Assembly: GCF_000262465.1 (NCBI RefSeq)
Contig: NZ_CM001489.1
Coordinates: forward strand, 5,494,741-5,558,740
Reading direction: 5' to 3'
DNA length: 64,000 nucleotides
Origin: Frankia sp. QA3
GTDB taxonomy: Bacteria; Actinomycetota; Actinomycetes; Frankiales; Frankiaceae
Both the position numbers and the translations under genes were made by a program. The notes beneath the pieces are model-generated. The model was not told the origin of the DNA. It did not search any database and worked only from the letters and a program-made list of their open reading frames with translations. Shown piece after piece: positions 8,214-16,405 of this stretch. Numbering within the stretch: position 1 is the first letter of the stretch; the number at the start of each line of letters is the position of its first letter.

Positions 8214-9101
8214 ACCGAGCGCCCAGCGCCGCCCCGTCACCTGGTCGAGCAGGGCGAGATCGGCGTGGAAGCCGGCGCGCAGCCGGGCGGCCATGGCCGG
8301 CTCGAGCCGCCGCGCCGCGGCCGCCACCGCCGCCGGCTCGGCACACCGCAGGCCGCCCGGGTCGCCGCAACGCTGGACCGGCACCGGGACCGCGGCGCAG
8401 CGGTCCGCGCGGCCGGTACCGGCGGGGCCGCGATGGCGGCCGAGGCCGAGGAAGCGGTGGACGCGGCCCAGCGCCGCCGCCGGGTCCACGCTCAGTTCGG
8501 GGTAGGGCACGAGGAGCACCTGATGGCGCGCGAAGAGGGTGTACAGGCGCTGTACCTGATCCCCGTACCGGCCCAGGGCCAGGTACCGCCACGGCCAGGG
8601 CCAGCCGGCGCAGGCCCGCCCCCCCTCCGCCGCGAGGGCCCCTTCGAAGTCGGCGATGGGCTCCAGGTCGGCTGCGCGCATCCGCAGCCAGTGCGCGTGC
8701 GCCCGCGCCGCCGGATCCCGCAGCAGGGCAATGAGCCGGACGTAGGGCAGCAACTCGTGCAGGTGCCGCAACGCGGTGAAGTCGGCCAGGTAGTAGGGGG
8801 CGCTCACGCCGCGCAGGACGCCGACGGGCGCCGGGTCCACCAGGGCCTCGAACCGCGCCCGGCGGCGGGGCGCATCCAGGCCCCACGGCCCCGCGCCGCC
8901 TCCAGCCGGTCCCCCGGCCCCCGGCGCCGCACCGGGGCCGAGATCGCCGGGCGGACCGAGATCGCCGGGCGGACCGAGATCGCCGGGCGGACCGAGATCG
9001 GTGGCGGGGAGGAAGACCGCCGGGCAGCGGCGCAGGCCGGCGAGAAGGATCTCCATGCCCGCGTCCGGCGCACCGATCACGAGGAAATCAGGCAGGGCCA
9101 T
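8199..9101 (-). CDS. Sulfotransferase-family protein with degenerate PAPS loop
   Basis: A 300-residue protein with the layout of PAPS-dependent sulfotransferases. The opening is FLVIGAPDAGMEILLAGLRR, then VRLIALLRDPAARAHAHWLRMR (3'-phosphate-binding region), then VPYPELSVDPAAALGRVHRFLGL. The 5'-phosphosulfate loop normally reads GAPKSGTTxL. Here Lys is replaced by Asp13 and the Ser/Thr residues are lost, so classical catalysis is doubtful. A GPPGDL repeat is inserted where active enzymes run straight into the acceptor region. ATG 9101 has AGGAG five bases upstream. It is convergent with the amine oxidase. It may be a carbohydrate-binding remnant or a divergent enzyme. Confidence 0.7.
   Translation of the reverse strand: MALPDFLVIGAPDAGMEILLAGLRRCPAVFLPATDLGPPGDLGPPGDLGPPGDLGPGAAPGAGGPAGGGAGPWGLDAPRRRARFEALVDPAPVGVLRGVSAPYYLADFTALRHLHELLPYVRLIALLRDPAARAHAHWLRMRAADLEPIADFEGALAAEGGRACAGWPWPWRYLALGRYGDQVQRLYTLFARHQVLLVPYPELSVDPAAALGRVHRFLGLGRHRGPAGTGRADRCAAVPVPVQRCGDPGGLRCAEPAAVAAAARRLEPAMAARLRAGFHADLALLDQVTGRRWALGPAPE
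8941..9000 (-). repeat. 18-bp tandem repeat in the sulfotransferase-like gene
   Basis: Three perfect copies of an 18-bp unit (AGATCGCCGGGCGGACCG on the plus strand) plus a partial fourth, encoding GPPGDL repeats. Perfect identity indicates recent expansion. Confidence 0.95.
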
Positions 9102-9940
9102 GAGATCTCCTGTTCTCGGCCTCTTCGGCGTCCCCGACCAGCGGATACCGACGATCCACCAGTATATTCCGACTTCCCCACCGGAAAAATCGACATCGCT
9201 CGAGGGCCCGCGAGACTCCGGAGATTCCGAACAAAATGTTCCGAATCGGATGGATGCGGACACGACGCCGCCCGCCCGGAAACCCGCGCCCACCCACCGT
9301 CCGACCCGCGCGGACCTGGGGTCCCACGCCCCCGCCGCCGCACATTCGGCGCATCCCATATCACCGTGTGAAGCAAGTCACACTTTTATTCCCTTGGCGG
9401 CGACCGGAACAGTGTGCTTCCGTTGCTCTTGTGTTGAAGCGGCTGATCCTGGTCACCCGGAGCCATATCGATCTGCTCCGCGTCGCCTCGGCTGCCTGTC
9501 CGGCTGTCTGACGGGCGGCCACCAGCCGCACCACCGGCGCCCGCGCCTGCGGACCGACCAAGCCGCCGACAGGCTCCGGTCCCCGGCCGAGTGACGCCCG
9601 CCCCTGGCTTGCCGGGGCCCGCCGCCACCATTGGACCGGCGTCAATCGTGGCGCACCCCGTCGTCGCGGTGGCCACCACATCCCTCCACGCCACCGGCGA
9701 AGACGCCCGGCACCGCCGACGTCACGTCTCAGTCCATGCCAGCTCGGCCGCCCCATCGCCGCGGTGCCCGAGCGCTGTCCGGCCCCTTGGCACCGCGCCT
9801 GCCGACCGGGACCGGCCCGCCAGCACCACCCGCTCAGGATTTCCCGCCCCCGGCCCAGGGAGCGCCCGGCTCCAAGGCCCGCACGGCCCAGCGCCCACAG
9901 CCCCCGGCGACCGGAAGAACCACTGACCGAAAGGCCAGCG
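9102..9940. other. 840-bp stretch without a supported gene
   Basis: Divergent promoter region between the sulfotransferase-like gene (minus) and the winged-helix gene (plus). Open frames exist on both strands but have arginine/proline-rich, shadow-like composition and no ribosome site. The first 320 bases are comparatively AT-rich and hold the Crp-type palindrome at 9367-9382. I see no tRNA, riboswitch or clear hairpin. Confidence 0.6.
9367..9382. promoter_or_regulatory. Perfect Crp/GlxR-type operator
   Basis: TGTGA-AGCAAG-TCACA, a perfect match to the TGTGA-N6-TCACA consensus of Crp and actinobacterial GlxR/Cmr regulators. It lies 265 bases upstream of the sulfotransferase start and 558 bases upstream of the winged-helix start, in a relatively AT-rich patch. 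Confidence 0.65.
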
Positions 9941-10426
9941 ATGCCCCCGCAGACGACCGCTCTCCCGTACCGGCCGCGCCTGGTGACCACGCCGCAGCGC
10001 ACGCCCGTCGGGACGGCGGCGACCCTCCCCCGCCAGCCCCTGCCCGCGCCGACCCACGCGCGGACGGCCCCGGCCCGGCCCGACCACCGCCCGACCGTCC
10101 AGGCCCCACCCCGCACCGGCGTGTGGATCGACCGGAACGCCTGGCTCGCGACCGTGGACGGTCGCGCGCTGCAGCTGACCTACCTCGAGTTCGAGGTGCT
10201 GGACTTCTTCGTCCACCACCCCGGGCAGGCTCACAGCCGTCAGGCGCTGCTGTCGTCGGTGTGGGGACACCAGGCCGACGACGCGACGGCCCCGGACGTC
10301 CGCACGGTCGACGTCCTCGTGACCCGGCTGCGGCGCAAGCTCGGCCCCGAGCACCGATACCGGATCGAGACGATTCGCCGGGTGGGCTACCGCTACCGCC
10401 CGCTCGATCCGGCCGTGGCGTCCTGA
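9941..10426 (+). CDS. OmpR/PhoB-type winged-helix regulator without receiver domain
   Basis: A 161-residue protein. A Pro/Thr-rich basic N-terminal ~60 residues precede a complete Trans_reg_C domain (about 64-157): LQLTYLEFEVLDFFVHHPGQAHSRQALLSSVWG, then TVDVLVTRLRRKLG and IETIRRVGYRYRP, the recognition helix and wing. There is no phosphoacceptor domain, so activity must be set by another cue or by expression level. ATG 9941 follows GAAAGG. The frame is open back to GTG 9764, but that extension looks noncoding. It may act on the large gap upstream of it; that is inference. Confidence 0.8.
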   Translation: MPPQTTALPYRPRLVTTPQRTPVGTAATLPRQPLPAPTHARTAPARPDHRPTVQAPPRTGVWIDRNAWLATVDGRALQLTYLEFEVLDFFVHHPGQAHSRQALLSSVWGHQADDATAPDVRTVDVLVTRLRRKLGPEHRYRIETIRRVGYRYRPLDPAVAS

Positions 10427-10435
10427 CGGCGGCCG

Positions 10436-11020
10436 TCACCGGCCGGTGAGCGGCCAGGACGCCTGCTCCCGGTAGACCGGGGCGGCGCCCGGGCCGCTGT
10501 CGATGCTGCGCATCAGCACCAGCCGGTCGACGGTCCACGGCAGCGGTTCCACATCGGCCCGCAGCAGCTCGACGAGCGGGCCGAGCGCCCGGTGGCCGCG
10601 GTCGGGCACCCGGGCGAGCGTCAGGTGCGCTCGCAGCGGCCGGTCGTCCGCCCCGGCAGCGGCGCCGGCCCGCTCGACCGCACGCCGCACGCCGGCCGCG
10701 AGCGCTACGAGCGCCCCGGGCCGCACCGCCGCGGACCCGGGCCGCACCGCCGTCCACAGCACCCGGTCACCGAAGTGCCCGCCGCCGACGGTCTCGACGG
10801 CGATCGGGCCGTGCCGCCGTGCCACCCGCGCGAGCCGGGCGTCGAGGTCGCCGCGCCGCTCGTCCGGCACCGGCCCGAGGAAGGCGAGGGTGACGTGCCA
10901 CCGGTCGGGCGCCGACCAGCGCAGGTCGGGGGCGGCCGCCCGGGCCCGGTGCACCGCGGTGCACAACGCGTCGGTCACCGCGGCCGGCGGCACGGCGGCC
11001 ACGAACAGCCGCGCGGTCAG
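10436..11020 (-). CDS. thpR: RNA 2',3'-cyclic phosphodiesterase (2'-5' RNA ligase family)
   Basis: A 194-residue 2H phosphoesterase. The two signature motifs are HVTLAFLG (about residue 45) and HLTLARV (about residue 140), each giving a catalytic His-x-Thr. The family opens cyclic phosphates on RNA ends. No ATG, GTG or TTG precedes the conserved RLFVAAVPP segment closely. A CTG at 11020 overlaps the TGA of the upstream Clp-N gene as CTGA and has GGGAG eight bases before it, so I place the start there. It is the last gene of a three-gene minus-strand group with the Clp-N and HTH genes. Confidence 0.82.
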   Translation of the reverse strand: MTARLFVAAVPPAAVTDALCTAVHRARAAAPDLRWSAPDRWHVTLAFLGPVPDERRGDLDARLARVARRHGPIAVETVGGGHFGDRVLWTAVRPGSAAVRPGALVALAAGVRRAVERAGAAAGADDRPLRAHLTLARVPDRGHRALGPLVELLRADVEPLPWTVDRLVLMRSIDSGPGAAPVYREQASWPLTGR

Positions 11021-11613
11021 CTCCGTGCTCCCGGGTCGGCGTCGTCCGCGACCGCCGCCGCGAGCCGGACCTGTTCCAGGCTCGTTCCTCGGCGCACGAT
11101 GATCCCGGCGGCTAGCGAGAACCGGTCGGCGAGCATCCCCAGCAGCAGATGAAGCGGCGTGACGTCCGCCTCGCCGCGGGTGGCCGCGAGCCGCACGGCG
11201 CGTTCCAGCGCCCGCCGCGCCTCGGCCGAGAAGCGCCGCCCACGGGCGCGCGGACGCCGCCGCCACCAGGACCGCCGCGGGGCCTTGCGGACCATCGTCA
11301 GCCCCAGCACGCCGGCGCCGAACCGCTCGTCGGCGGCGGCCCGGATGGCCTCGTAGTCCACCCCGATCGCCGCGAGCGCGTCGGTGTCCACCTCGCGGCC
11401 GCCGCGCGAGAGCACCCGGGCCCCGTGCAGCTCGGCGCGCAGCGATGGCTCGTCGAGGCCGAGGCCGGCCAGGGCACGCCCGACGGCGCCACCCTCGGTG
11501 ATGATGGCGAACAGCAGGTGGCCGCTGTGCACCCGGTCGTGCTCGAAGGCGGCCGCGGCCCGGGCCGCGGCGCGCACGACCGCGCGGGACTGCGGCGTGA
11601 ACCTCTCGAACAC
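11017..11613 (-). CDS. Clp N-terminal-domain protein without ATPase
   Basis: A 198-residue protein carrying two Clp_N repeats: MFERFTPQSRAVVRAAARAAAAFEHDRV-x-SGHLLFAI, then RRFSAEARRALERAVRLA-x-TPLHLLLGML. These domains recruit substrates or adaptors in ClpC/ClpA, but here no AAA module follows. Basic linker PRRSWWRRRPRARGRR lies between the repeats. It is cotranscribed with a small HTH protein three bases upstream, a pair common in actinobacteria. Likely a stress-linked accessory or decoy for Clp; this is inference. Confidence 0.8.
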   Translation of the reverse strand: MFERFTPQSRAVVRAAARAAAAFEHDRVHSGHLLFAIITEGGAVGRALAGLGLDEPSLRAELHGARVLSRGGREVDTDALAAIGVDYEAIRAAADERFGAGVLGLTMVRKAPRRSWWRRRPRARGRRFSAEARRALERAVRLAATRGEADVTPLHLLLGMLADRFSLAAGIIVRRGTSLEQVRLAAAVADDADPGARS

Positions 11614-11616
11614 TGC

Positions 11617-11844
11617 CTACCTCCCCTTCCCGAACCGGCGTCCGTACTTCTTGTGCGCGGCCTGCCGGCTCACGCCGAGCACGTCGGCGATCTCCTGCCA
11701 GGACCAGCCCTTGTGCCGGGCGCTGGCGACCTGGAGCTCCTCGAGTGATTCCAACAGGGCCCGCAGCGAGGCGACGGCGGCGAGACCCACCCGTGGGTCG
11801 TCGTCGGAGGCCGCCCCGGCGAGCTTCGTGGCGGTCATGTTCAT
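11617..11844 (-). CDS. Small helix-turn-helix DNA-binding protein
   Basis: A 75-residue protein ending in GWSWQEIADVLGVSRQAAHKKYGRRF, a compact HTH of the Fis/sigma-4-like type paired with Clp_N genes in many actinobacteria. ATG 11844 (MNM) is taken as the start; ATG 11838 is possible. The start lies directly beside two GTCAA-N6-TTGAC palindromes, so autoregulation of the HTH/Clp-N/thpR operon is likely. Confidence 0.75.
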   Translation of the reverse strand: MNMTATKLAGAASDDDPRVGLAAVASLRALLESLEELQVASARHKGWSWQEIADVLGVSRQAAHKKYGRRFGKGR

Positions 11845-11848
11845 GGCC

Positions 11849-11892
11849 GTCAACCTACGTTGACATCGGGGGAGTGTCAACCCTGATTGACA
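11849..11892. promoter_or_regulatory. Twin GTCAA-N6-TTGAC operators
   Basis: Two inverted repeats of the same form: GTCAA CCTACG TTGAC (11849-11864) and GTCAA CCCTGA TTGAC (11876-11891; the second extends to TGTCAA/TTGACA). Centres are 27 bp apart. They fill the space between the HTH start (minus) and the next gene (plus), so a factor bound there could control both. Confidence 0.6.
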
Positions 11893-11972
11893 AGATGGGA
11901 CGCTGTCCGCTCTCCGCGACAATCGGTGCCATCGCCGACCACCACCGGCGGGCCGGGAGCACTATCAGAGCC

Positions 11973-12986
11973 GTGACGACGCTCCCCGAGCTGGTGCCAC
12001 CGCGTGATCCGGCACTGTCCGCAAGCTGGCGGGAACTGCGGCGGCTCGTCCGCCGCCGCCAGCCCGACCTGCCGCTCGCGATGGCGCTGGTCACCGACGG
12101 CTCCGACAGCACGACGGCCGAAGTACTGCGCGACGCCGGGGTCGCGGTGGTCGGCCTGCTCGCCCCGGAGCCGCTGGAGTCGCTGGCCTGGGCGGCCGAG
12201 GCAGGGGTCCCCCGCGCCTACGCCGACCTGCTCGCCCTGCTCTCGGACGACATCGAGGCGGTCTGCGTGGAGACACCCCCGCCCGGCTCCGACATCGTCG
12301 CCCGGCGGGCGGCCGAGATCGGCCTGCACGTGCTGCTCGCCGGCCCCGCCACCGCCGAGGCGGAGACCCTGCGTGCCGTCGCGGACCTGGCCGAGGAGGG
12401 CGACCTCGCCCACGTGGTCGCCCTGGACGGGCGAGCCTGGCCGGCGGCGACCCACGTCGCGGCGACGGTCCCCTCACTGGGTCGGCTGACCCAGATGACC
12501 GTGGTCGGCGCGCCGACCGGACCGGCCGGCCGGGTCGAGATCATCGACCTCACGATGCGCTGGTGCGGGGAGATCCTGGCGGTCTGCGCGGATCCCGCCG
12601 CGATGCCCGCCCCCACCCTGACGCCCGACGCGCCCGTGACGCTGGCCCTGCTCTCTGCCAGCGGCGCCACCGTACTGATCAACGAGCAAATGGGTGGCAA
12701 CCTGGATACCGCCACCATCACGGTGTGCGGGGACGAGGGGCGCATCGTCGTCCAGGGCCGCCGCGTCCGCTGCCAGGACGACGCCGGGGTGCGCGACCTG
12801 CTGATGCCCACCCTGCCGACCGCCCGGCCCGGGCTGATGGAGGCCACCTACGACGTCGTGCGGGCCACCGAGCTCGACGACGCGCGGCTGGTGCGGGGAG
12901 CCACCTTCCACGACCTGCTCACCGCGAACCGACTCATCGCCGCCGCCCGCACCTCCCACCAGCGGGGCGGCTGGGTCGAGCTGTGA
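11973..12986 (+). CDS. Gfo/Idh/MocA-like oxidoreductase, divergent
   Basis: A 337-residue protein. VGLLAPEPLESLAWAAEAGVPRAYADLLALLSDDIEAVCVETPP and GLHVLLAGPATAEAETLRAVADLAEEG match the Rossmann region of Gfo/Idh/MocA dehydrogenases. The classic opening GxGxxG and the catalytic EKP motif are altered (AGPAT replaces EKP), so activity is uncertain. The C-terminal half has the beta-sheet pattern DEGRIVVQGRRVR. GTG 11973 is preferred because it leaves the twin operators upstream; ATG 11895 is an in-frame alternative that would overlap them. Pathway unknown. Confidence 0.6.
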   Translation: MTTLPELVPPRDPALSASWRELRRLVRRRQPDLPLAMALVTDGSDSTTAEVLRDAGVAVVGLLAPEPLESLAWAAEAGVPRAYADLLALLSDDIEAVCVETPPPGSDIVARRAAEIGLHVLLAGPATAEAETLRAVADLAEEGDLAHVVALDGRAWPAATHVAATVPSLGRLTQMTVVGAPTGPAGRVEIIDLTMRWCGEILAVCADPAAMPAPTLTPDAPVTLALLSASGATVLINEQMGGNLDTATITVCGDEGRIVVQGRRVRCQDDAGVRDLLMPTLPTARPGLMEATYDVVRATELDDARLVRGATFHDLLTANRLIAAARTSHQRGGWVEL

Positions 12987-13048
12987 CGGCCGAGCTGCGG
13001 CGGTCCGCCGGCGGTCCGCCGACGGACCGCCGACGGACCGCCGACGGA

Positions 13049-13480
13049 CTACGAGCCGGCGAGGGCGTCCAGGATCGGCGCCGCCCGGGTCAGGGCGGCG
13101 ATCTCGTCGGCCGGCAGGGCCGCGAGCCGGTCGGTCAGCCACTCGTCCCGGCGGCGGCGGTCGTCGCTGAGCAGCGCCCGCCCCTTCTCGGTGACCTCGG
13201 CGATCACCTGCCGGCCATCGGTGGGGTGTGGGCGGCGCTCGACCAGCCCGGCGACCGCGAGATGCGCGATGACCCGCGTCATCGAGGGCGGCTGGACGCG
13301 CTCGTGCGCCGCGATCTCCCCGAGCGTCATCGGGCCGTGGCGCTCGAGCGACGCCAGCGCCGAGGTCTGCGTGGGGGTGAGCTGACTCGACCGCTCCTGG
13401 CGCATTCGTCGGGAAAGTCGCATCACCGACAGCCGCAGCGCGGACGCGAGTTCGGCGTCACGCGCCGTCTCGGTCTCCAT
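13049..13480 (-). CDS. MarR-family transcriptional regulator
   Basis: A 143-residue winged-helix repressor. LTPTQTSALASLERHGPMTLGEIAAHERVQPPSMTRVIAHLAVAGLVERRPHPTDGRQ contains the MarR recognition helix and the DxRxx wing. ATG 13480 follows AGAAG. Typical length. Divergent from the sensor kinase gene, and a possible regulator of itself; no ligand can be inferred. Confidence 0.88.
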   Translation of the reverse strand: METETARDAELASALRLSVMRLSRRMRQERSSQLTPTQTSALASLERHGPMTLGEIAAHERVQPPSMTRVIAHLAVAGLVERRPHPTDGRQVIAEVTEKGRALLSDDRRRRDEWLTDRLAALPADEIAALTRAAPILDALAGS

Positions 13481-13804
13481 CTTCTGACGGTACTCGCCAG
13501 GAGGACCGGAGACCGAAGAAAGGTTGATTTCGGGGAATGCCACGCCAACGGGACGAATAGGGGTCGGCCACCCCCCGGCGGCAGCCGACCCCCGCACGGT
13601 GCGGTGTCTGCGTTCGGATGCGATCATCGAGGACACCGATCCGTGTCATCCAGGTTCCACCCGGCGCGCCGTCGCTGACTTCAGGGAGAGCTCCACAGTT
13701 CACCGGGGGATCTCCTGGGAGGAAGTGAGGGGTAACCCGCAATCCGCCGATCGGCGTGTGCGACGCTTGTCGGGTGAGATCCTGGCTACATAACGTCGTC
13801 TGAC
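13481..13804. other. Divergent promoter region marR / sensor kinase
   Basis: 324 bases with no supported gene. A somewhat AT-richer patch (CTGGCTACATAACG, about 13785) just before the kinase start could be its -10 region. No strong inverted repeat was found. Confidence 0.4.
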
Positions 13805-15571
13805 GTGCCGCATCCGCATCTGCCCGCTCGACTGTCCGCGTGCGCCGCCCGTCACCGCCCGTGGTGTCTGGCAATCGGCGGCACCGCCACCGCCGCCGGT
13901 GCGATCGCGTGTCAGTGGCCCGCGTTTGGACACAGCCCGCTCGCCGCGACCCTCAACGTCGTGGTGGCGCTCGCGTTCGCGCTCACGGCGGCCATGCTCA
14001 ACGGCGAGGAGTCGCTGGGCAGCGTCACCGCGGCGCTGGTCCTGGGCGGACTGCTGTGGCCGCTGTCCTGGACGGCGGGCTGGGATGCCGGACCGTCCGC
14101 GCTCGTGTCGACCTTCGCCTACACCCATTTCTGGGTCTGCCTCGGCTGGGGCGTGCTGCGTTACCCGACGGGGCGGCTACAGAACAACGGTGAACGGGTG
14201 CTGCTGGGCGTCGCCGTGCTCGTCATTCCGCTGGCGAACCTCGGGCTGATCGGCATCGGCCGGCCGGAATGGTTCGGCTACTCCGGTCACCCCGACGTCT
14301 GGTGGTACGGCGAGCCGATCGGCCACGGAGCGTTCGACGCCGTGGTCTGGACTCTCGACGGCCTGACCCTCGTACTCGCCGCCGCCTTCCTGCTCGTCGT
14401 CCGCGGGCGGCTGCGGCGGTACTCCGAGCTGGACCGGCGGATCTTCCGGCCGGTGGCGCTCGCGTTGCTGCTGGCGTTCGTCCTCGCGTCGACGGTCAAC
14501 TTCTTCGTCTACAACCCGAGCGACGCCGACATCGGGCCCGAGTTCGTCGCCATCTCCCTCACCCTGCTGACGATCCCCCTGGCGTTCGCGGCGGCGGTGC
14601 TGCGCCGGGTGTTCGTCCGGGCCCGCATCGCGCAGCTGCTCGCGACGCTGCCCACCCCGCCGGCCGTGCGGGCGGTGCGCGCGGCGCTGCGGGCGGCGCT
14701 GCACGACGACTCCGCCGAGATCTACCTGTGGCTGCCCGGGGAGGACCACCACGTCGATGCCGACGGGGCCGTCCGGCCCCCGCCGCCGCCCGGCGCCGCC
14801 GAGCTGGTCATGACACTGCGGACCGCGACCGGGGCGCCCCTGGCGGTGATCGCTGCCGCGCCCGCCATGCGGCGCAACCGCGATCTGGTCGAGGCGGCCG
14901 TGCGCGCCAGCGCCCTGGCCCTGGAGAACGCCCAGCTGCACGCCACGGTGGCCGCGCAGCTCGATGCCGTGCGCGCATCCCGGGCCCGCCTCGTCGAGGC
15001 CGGTCTGCACGAGCGGCGCCGGCTGGAGCGCGATCTGCACGACGGCGCGCAGCAGCGGCTCCTGGCGCTGGCCACCAGACTTGGACTCGCCCGGACGAAA
15101 GCCACCGATCCCGATACGATCTCCGCCATCGAGGCCGCCCGGGAGGACCTGCGCCACGCCCTCGCGGACCTGCGCAGCCTCGCTCGGGGAATCCATCCGG
15201 CCGTGCTCAGCCAGGGCGGGCTTCGGCCGGCCCTGGAGGTCGTCACGGCCGCGCTGCCCGTGGAGGTCGAGTTGGACGTCCCCGTGGCGCGGTTCGAGGC
15301 GGTCCTGGAGGCGGGCGCCTACTACACGATCTGCGAGGCGCTCACGAACACGGTCAAGCACGCCGGGGCCAGCCGGGCCCGGGTCGCGGTGCGCCACGAC
15401 GACGGCATCGTCCGCATCGACGTCACCGACGATGGCAAGGGCGGCGCCACCGCCGTCGAGGGCGGTGGGCTGGCCGGCCTCGACGATCGGGTCCGGGCGC
15501 TCGGCGGCGCCCTGGTGATCGTCAGCCCGTCGGGCGGCGGGACCCGGCTGACGGCGAGCATCCCATGCTGA
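13805..15571 (+). CDS. NarL-family membrane sensor histidine kinase
   Basis: A 588-residue kinase. The N-terminal ~275 residues form several transmembrane helices (for example LAATLNVVVALAFALTAAML and FRPVALALLLAFVLASTVNF), followed by a GAF-like segment. The HisKA_3 box ERRRLERDLHDGAQQRLLAL carries the phospho-His near residue 412. The HATPase_c domain has EALTNTVKHAG and ends GGGTRLTASIP. Start is GTG 13805. Partner of the response regulator 60 bases downstream. No recognisable extracellular sensor domain, so the signal may be membrane-intrinsic. Confidence 0.9.
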   Translation: MPHPHLPARLSACAARHRPWCLAIGGTATAAGAIACQWPAFGHSPLAATLNVVVALAFALTAAMLNGEESLGSVTAALVLGGLLWPLSWTAGWDAGPSALVSTFAYTHFWVCLGWGVLRYPTGRLQNNGERVLLGVAVLVIPLANLGLIGIGRPEWFGYSGHPDVWWYGEPIGHGAFDAVVWTLDGLTLVLAAAFLLVVRGRLRRYSELDRRIFRPVALALLLAFVLASTVNFFVYNPSDADIGPEFVAISLTLLTIPLAFAAAVLRRVFVRARIAQLLATLPTPPAVRAVRAALRAALHDDSAEIYLWLPGEDHHVDADGAVRPPPPPGAAELVMTLRTATGAPLAVIAAAPAMRRNRDLVEAAVRASALALENAQLHATVAAQLDAVRASRARLVEAGLHERRRLERDLHDGAQQRLLALATRLGLARTKATDPDTISAIEAAREDLRHALADLRSLARGIHPAVLSQGGLRPALEVVTAALPVEVELDVPVARFEAVLEAGAYYTICEALTNTVKHAGASRARVAVRHDDGIVRIDVTDDGKGGATAVEGGGLAGLDDRVRALGGALVIVSPSGGGTRLTASIPC

Positions 15572-15620
15572 CCGAGAAGACCCGTGTCGACCGAGAAGAC
15601 CCATGCCGACCGAGAAGAGG
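15570..15620 (+). repeat. 19-bp repeats in the kinase/regulator junction
   Basis: Two and a half copies of a 19-bp unit (GACCGAGAAGACCCGTGTC type) fill the space from the kinase stop to the regulator ribosome site. Each copy carries a purine-rich GAGAAG. Because 19 is not a multiple of three, copy number shifts any upstream start relative to the regulator frame. Confidence 0.85.
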
Positions 15621-15631
15621 GGAACGGACCC

Positions 15632-16405
15632 GTGCGGGTAGCGATCGCGGACGACTCGGCCCTGTTCCGCGAGGGGTTGGCGATGCTGTTGACCGCCGCG
15701 GGCGCCGAGGTAGTGGCGCAGGCCGGCACCGCCGACGACCTGATCCGCGGGCTCGGGCGCAGCCGGCCGGACGCGGTGATCCTGGACATCCGGATGCCGC
15801 CCACGTTCACCGACGAGGGACTGGTCGCGGCCGAGCGGATCCGCGCCGAGCACCGCGCGATCGCCGTGCTCGTCCTGTCGACCTACGCCGAGACGCCCTA
15901 CGCGCTGCGCCTGCTCGGCGACGGCGGCGGCGGTGGCCTCGGCTACCTGCTCAAGGACCGGGTCGACGACGTCGGGGCGCTACAGGACGCGCTGCGGCGG
16001 GTGATCGACGGTCGCCTCGTGCTCGATGAGGAAATCGTCGCGGGCCTGCTGGCCCACCGGCGGCGCGCCGACGAGCTGGCCCGGCTCACCCCGCGGGAAC
16101 GCATGGTGCTCGCGCACATGGCCGAGGGGCGGTCCAACCAGGGCATCGGCGCCCGCCTGCACCTGGCGCCCAAGACCGTGGAGAACCACATCGCCGGCGT
16201 CTTCAGCAAGCTCGGGATGCCGGCGTCCGCGGACGACAACCGCCGGGTGCTCGCCGTGCTCACCTGGCTGCGCAACGCCGCCGCCGGGCCGGGCCAGCCG
16301 GGTGCCGCCGCGGGAACGTCCGCCGGCACGTCTTCCGTTATCACGCCGGGAACCCACTCAACGAGTGGCCCCGGGCACCAGAGTGGCTTCTCCCCGTTCG
16401 GGTAG
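15632..16405 (+). CDS. NarL/LuxR-type response regulator
   Basis: A 257-residue regulator: receiver with acidic pocket ADDS and phospho-Asp52 (VILDIRMPP), conserved Lys in YLLKDRV, then LuxR-type HTH LTPRERMVLAHMAEGRSNQGIGARLHLAPKTVENHIAGVFSKLG. Start is GTG 15632 with GAGGGG about ten bases upstream, rather than GTG 15584 within the repeat. An extra ~40-residue Ser/Thr/Gly/Pro tail is unusual. It pairs with the upstream kinase. Confidence 0.9.
   Translation: MRVAIADDSALFREGLAMLLTAAGAEVVAQAGTADDLIRGLGRSRPDAVILDIRMPPTFTDEGLVAAERIRAEHRAIAVLVLSTYAETPYALRLLGDGGGGGLGYLLKDRVDDVGALQDALRRVIDGRLVLDEEIVAGLLAHRRRADELARLTPRERMVLAHMAEGRSNQGIGARLHLAPKTVENHIAGVFSKLGMPASADDNRRVLAVLTWLRNAAAGPGQPGAAAGTSAGTSSVITPGTHSTSGPGHQSGFSPFG

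Noticed and set aside
8941..9000. Tandem 18-bp array considered as a CRISPR
   Set aside because: Units abut without spacers and encode an in-frame hexapeptide; no cas genes in the window. The same applies to the other arrays.
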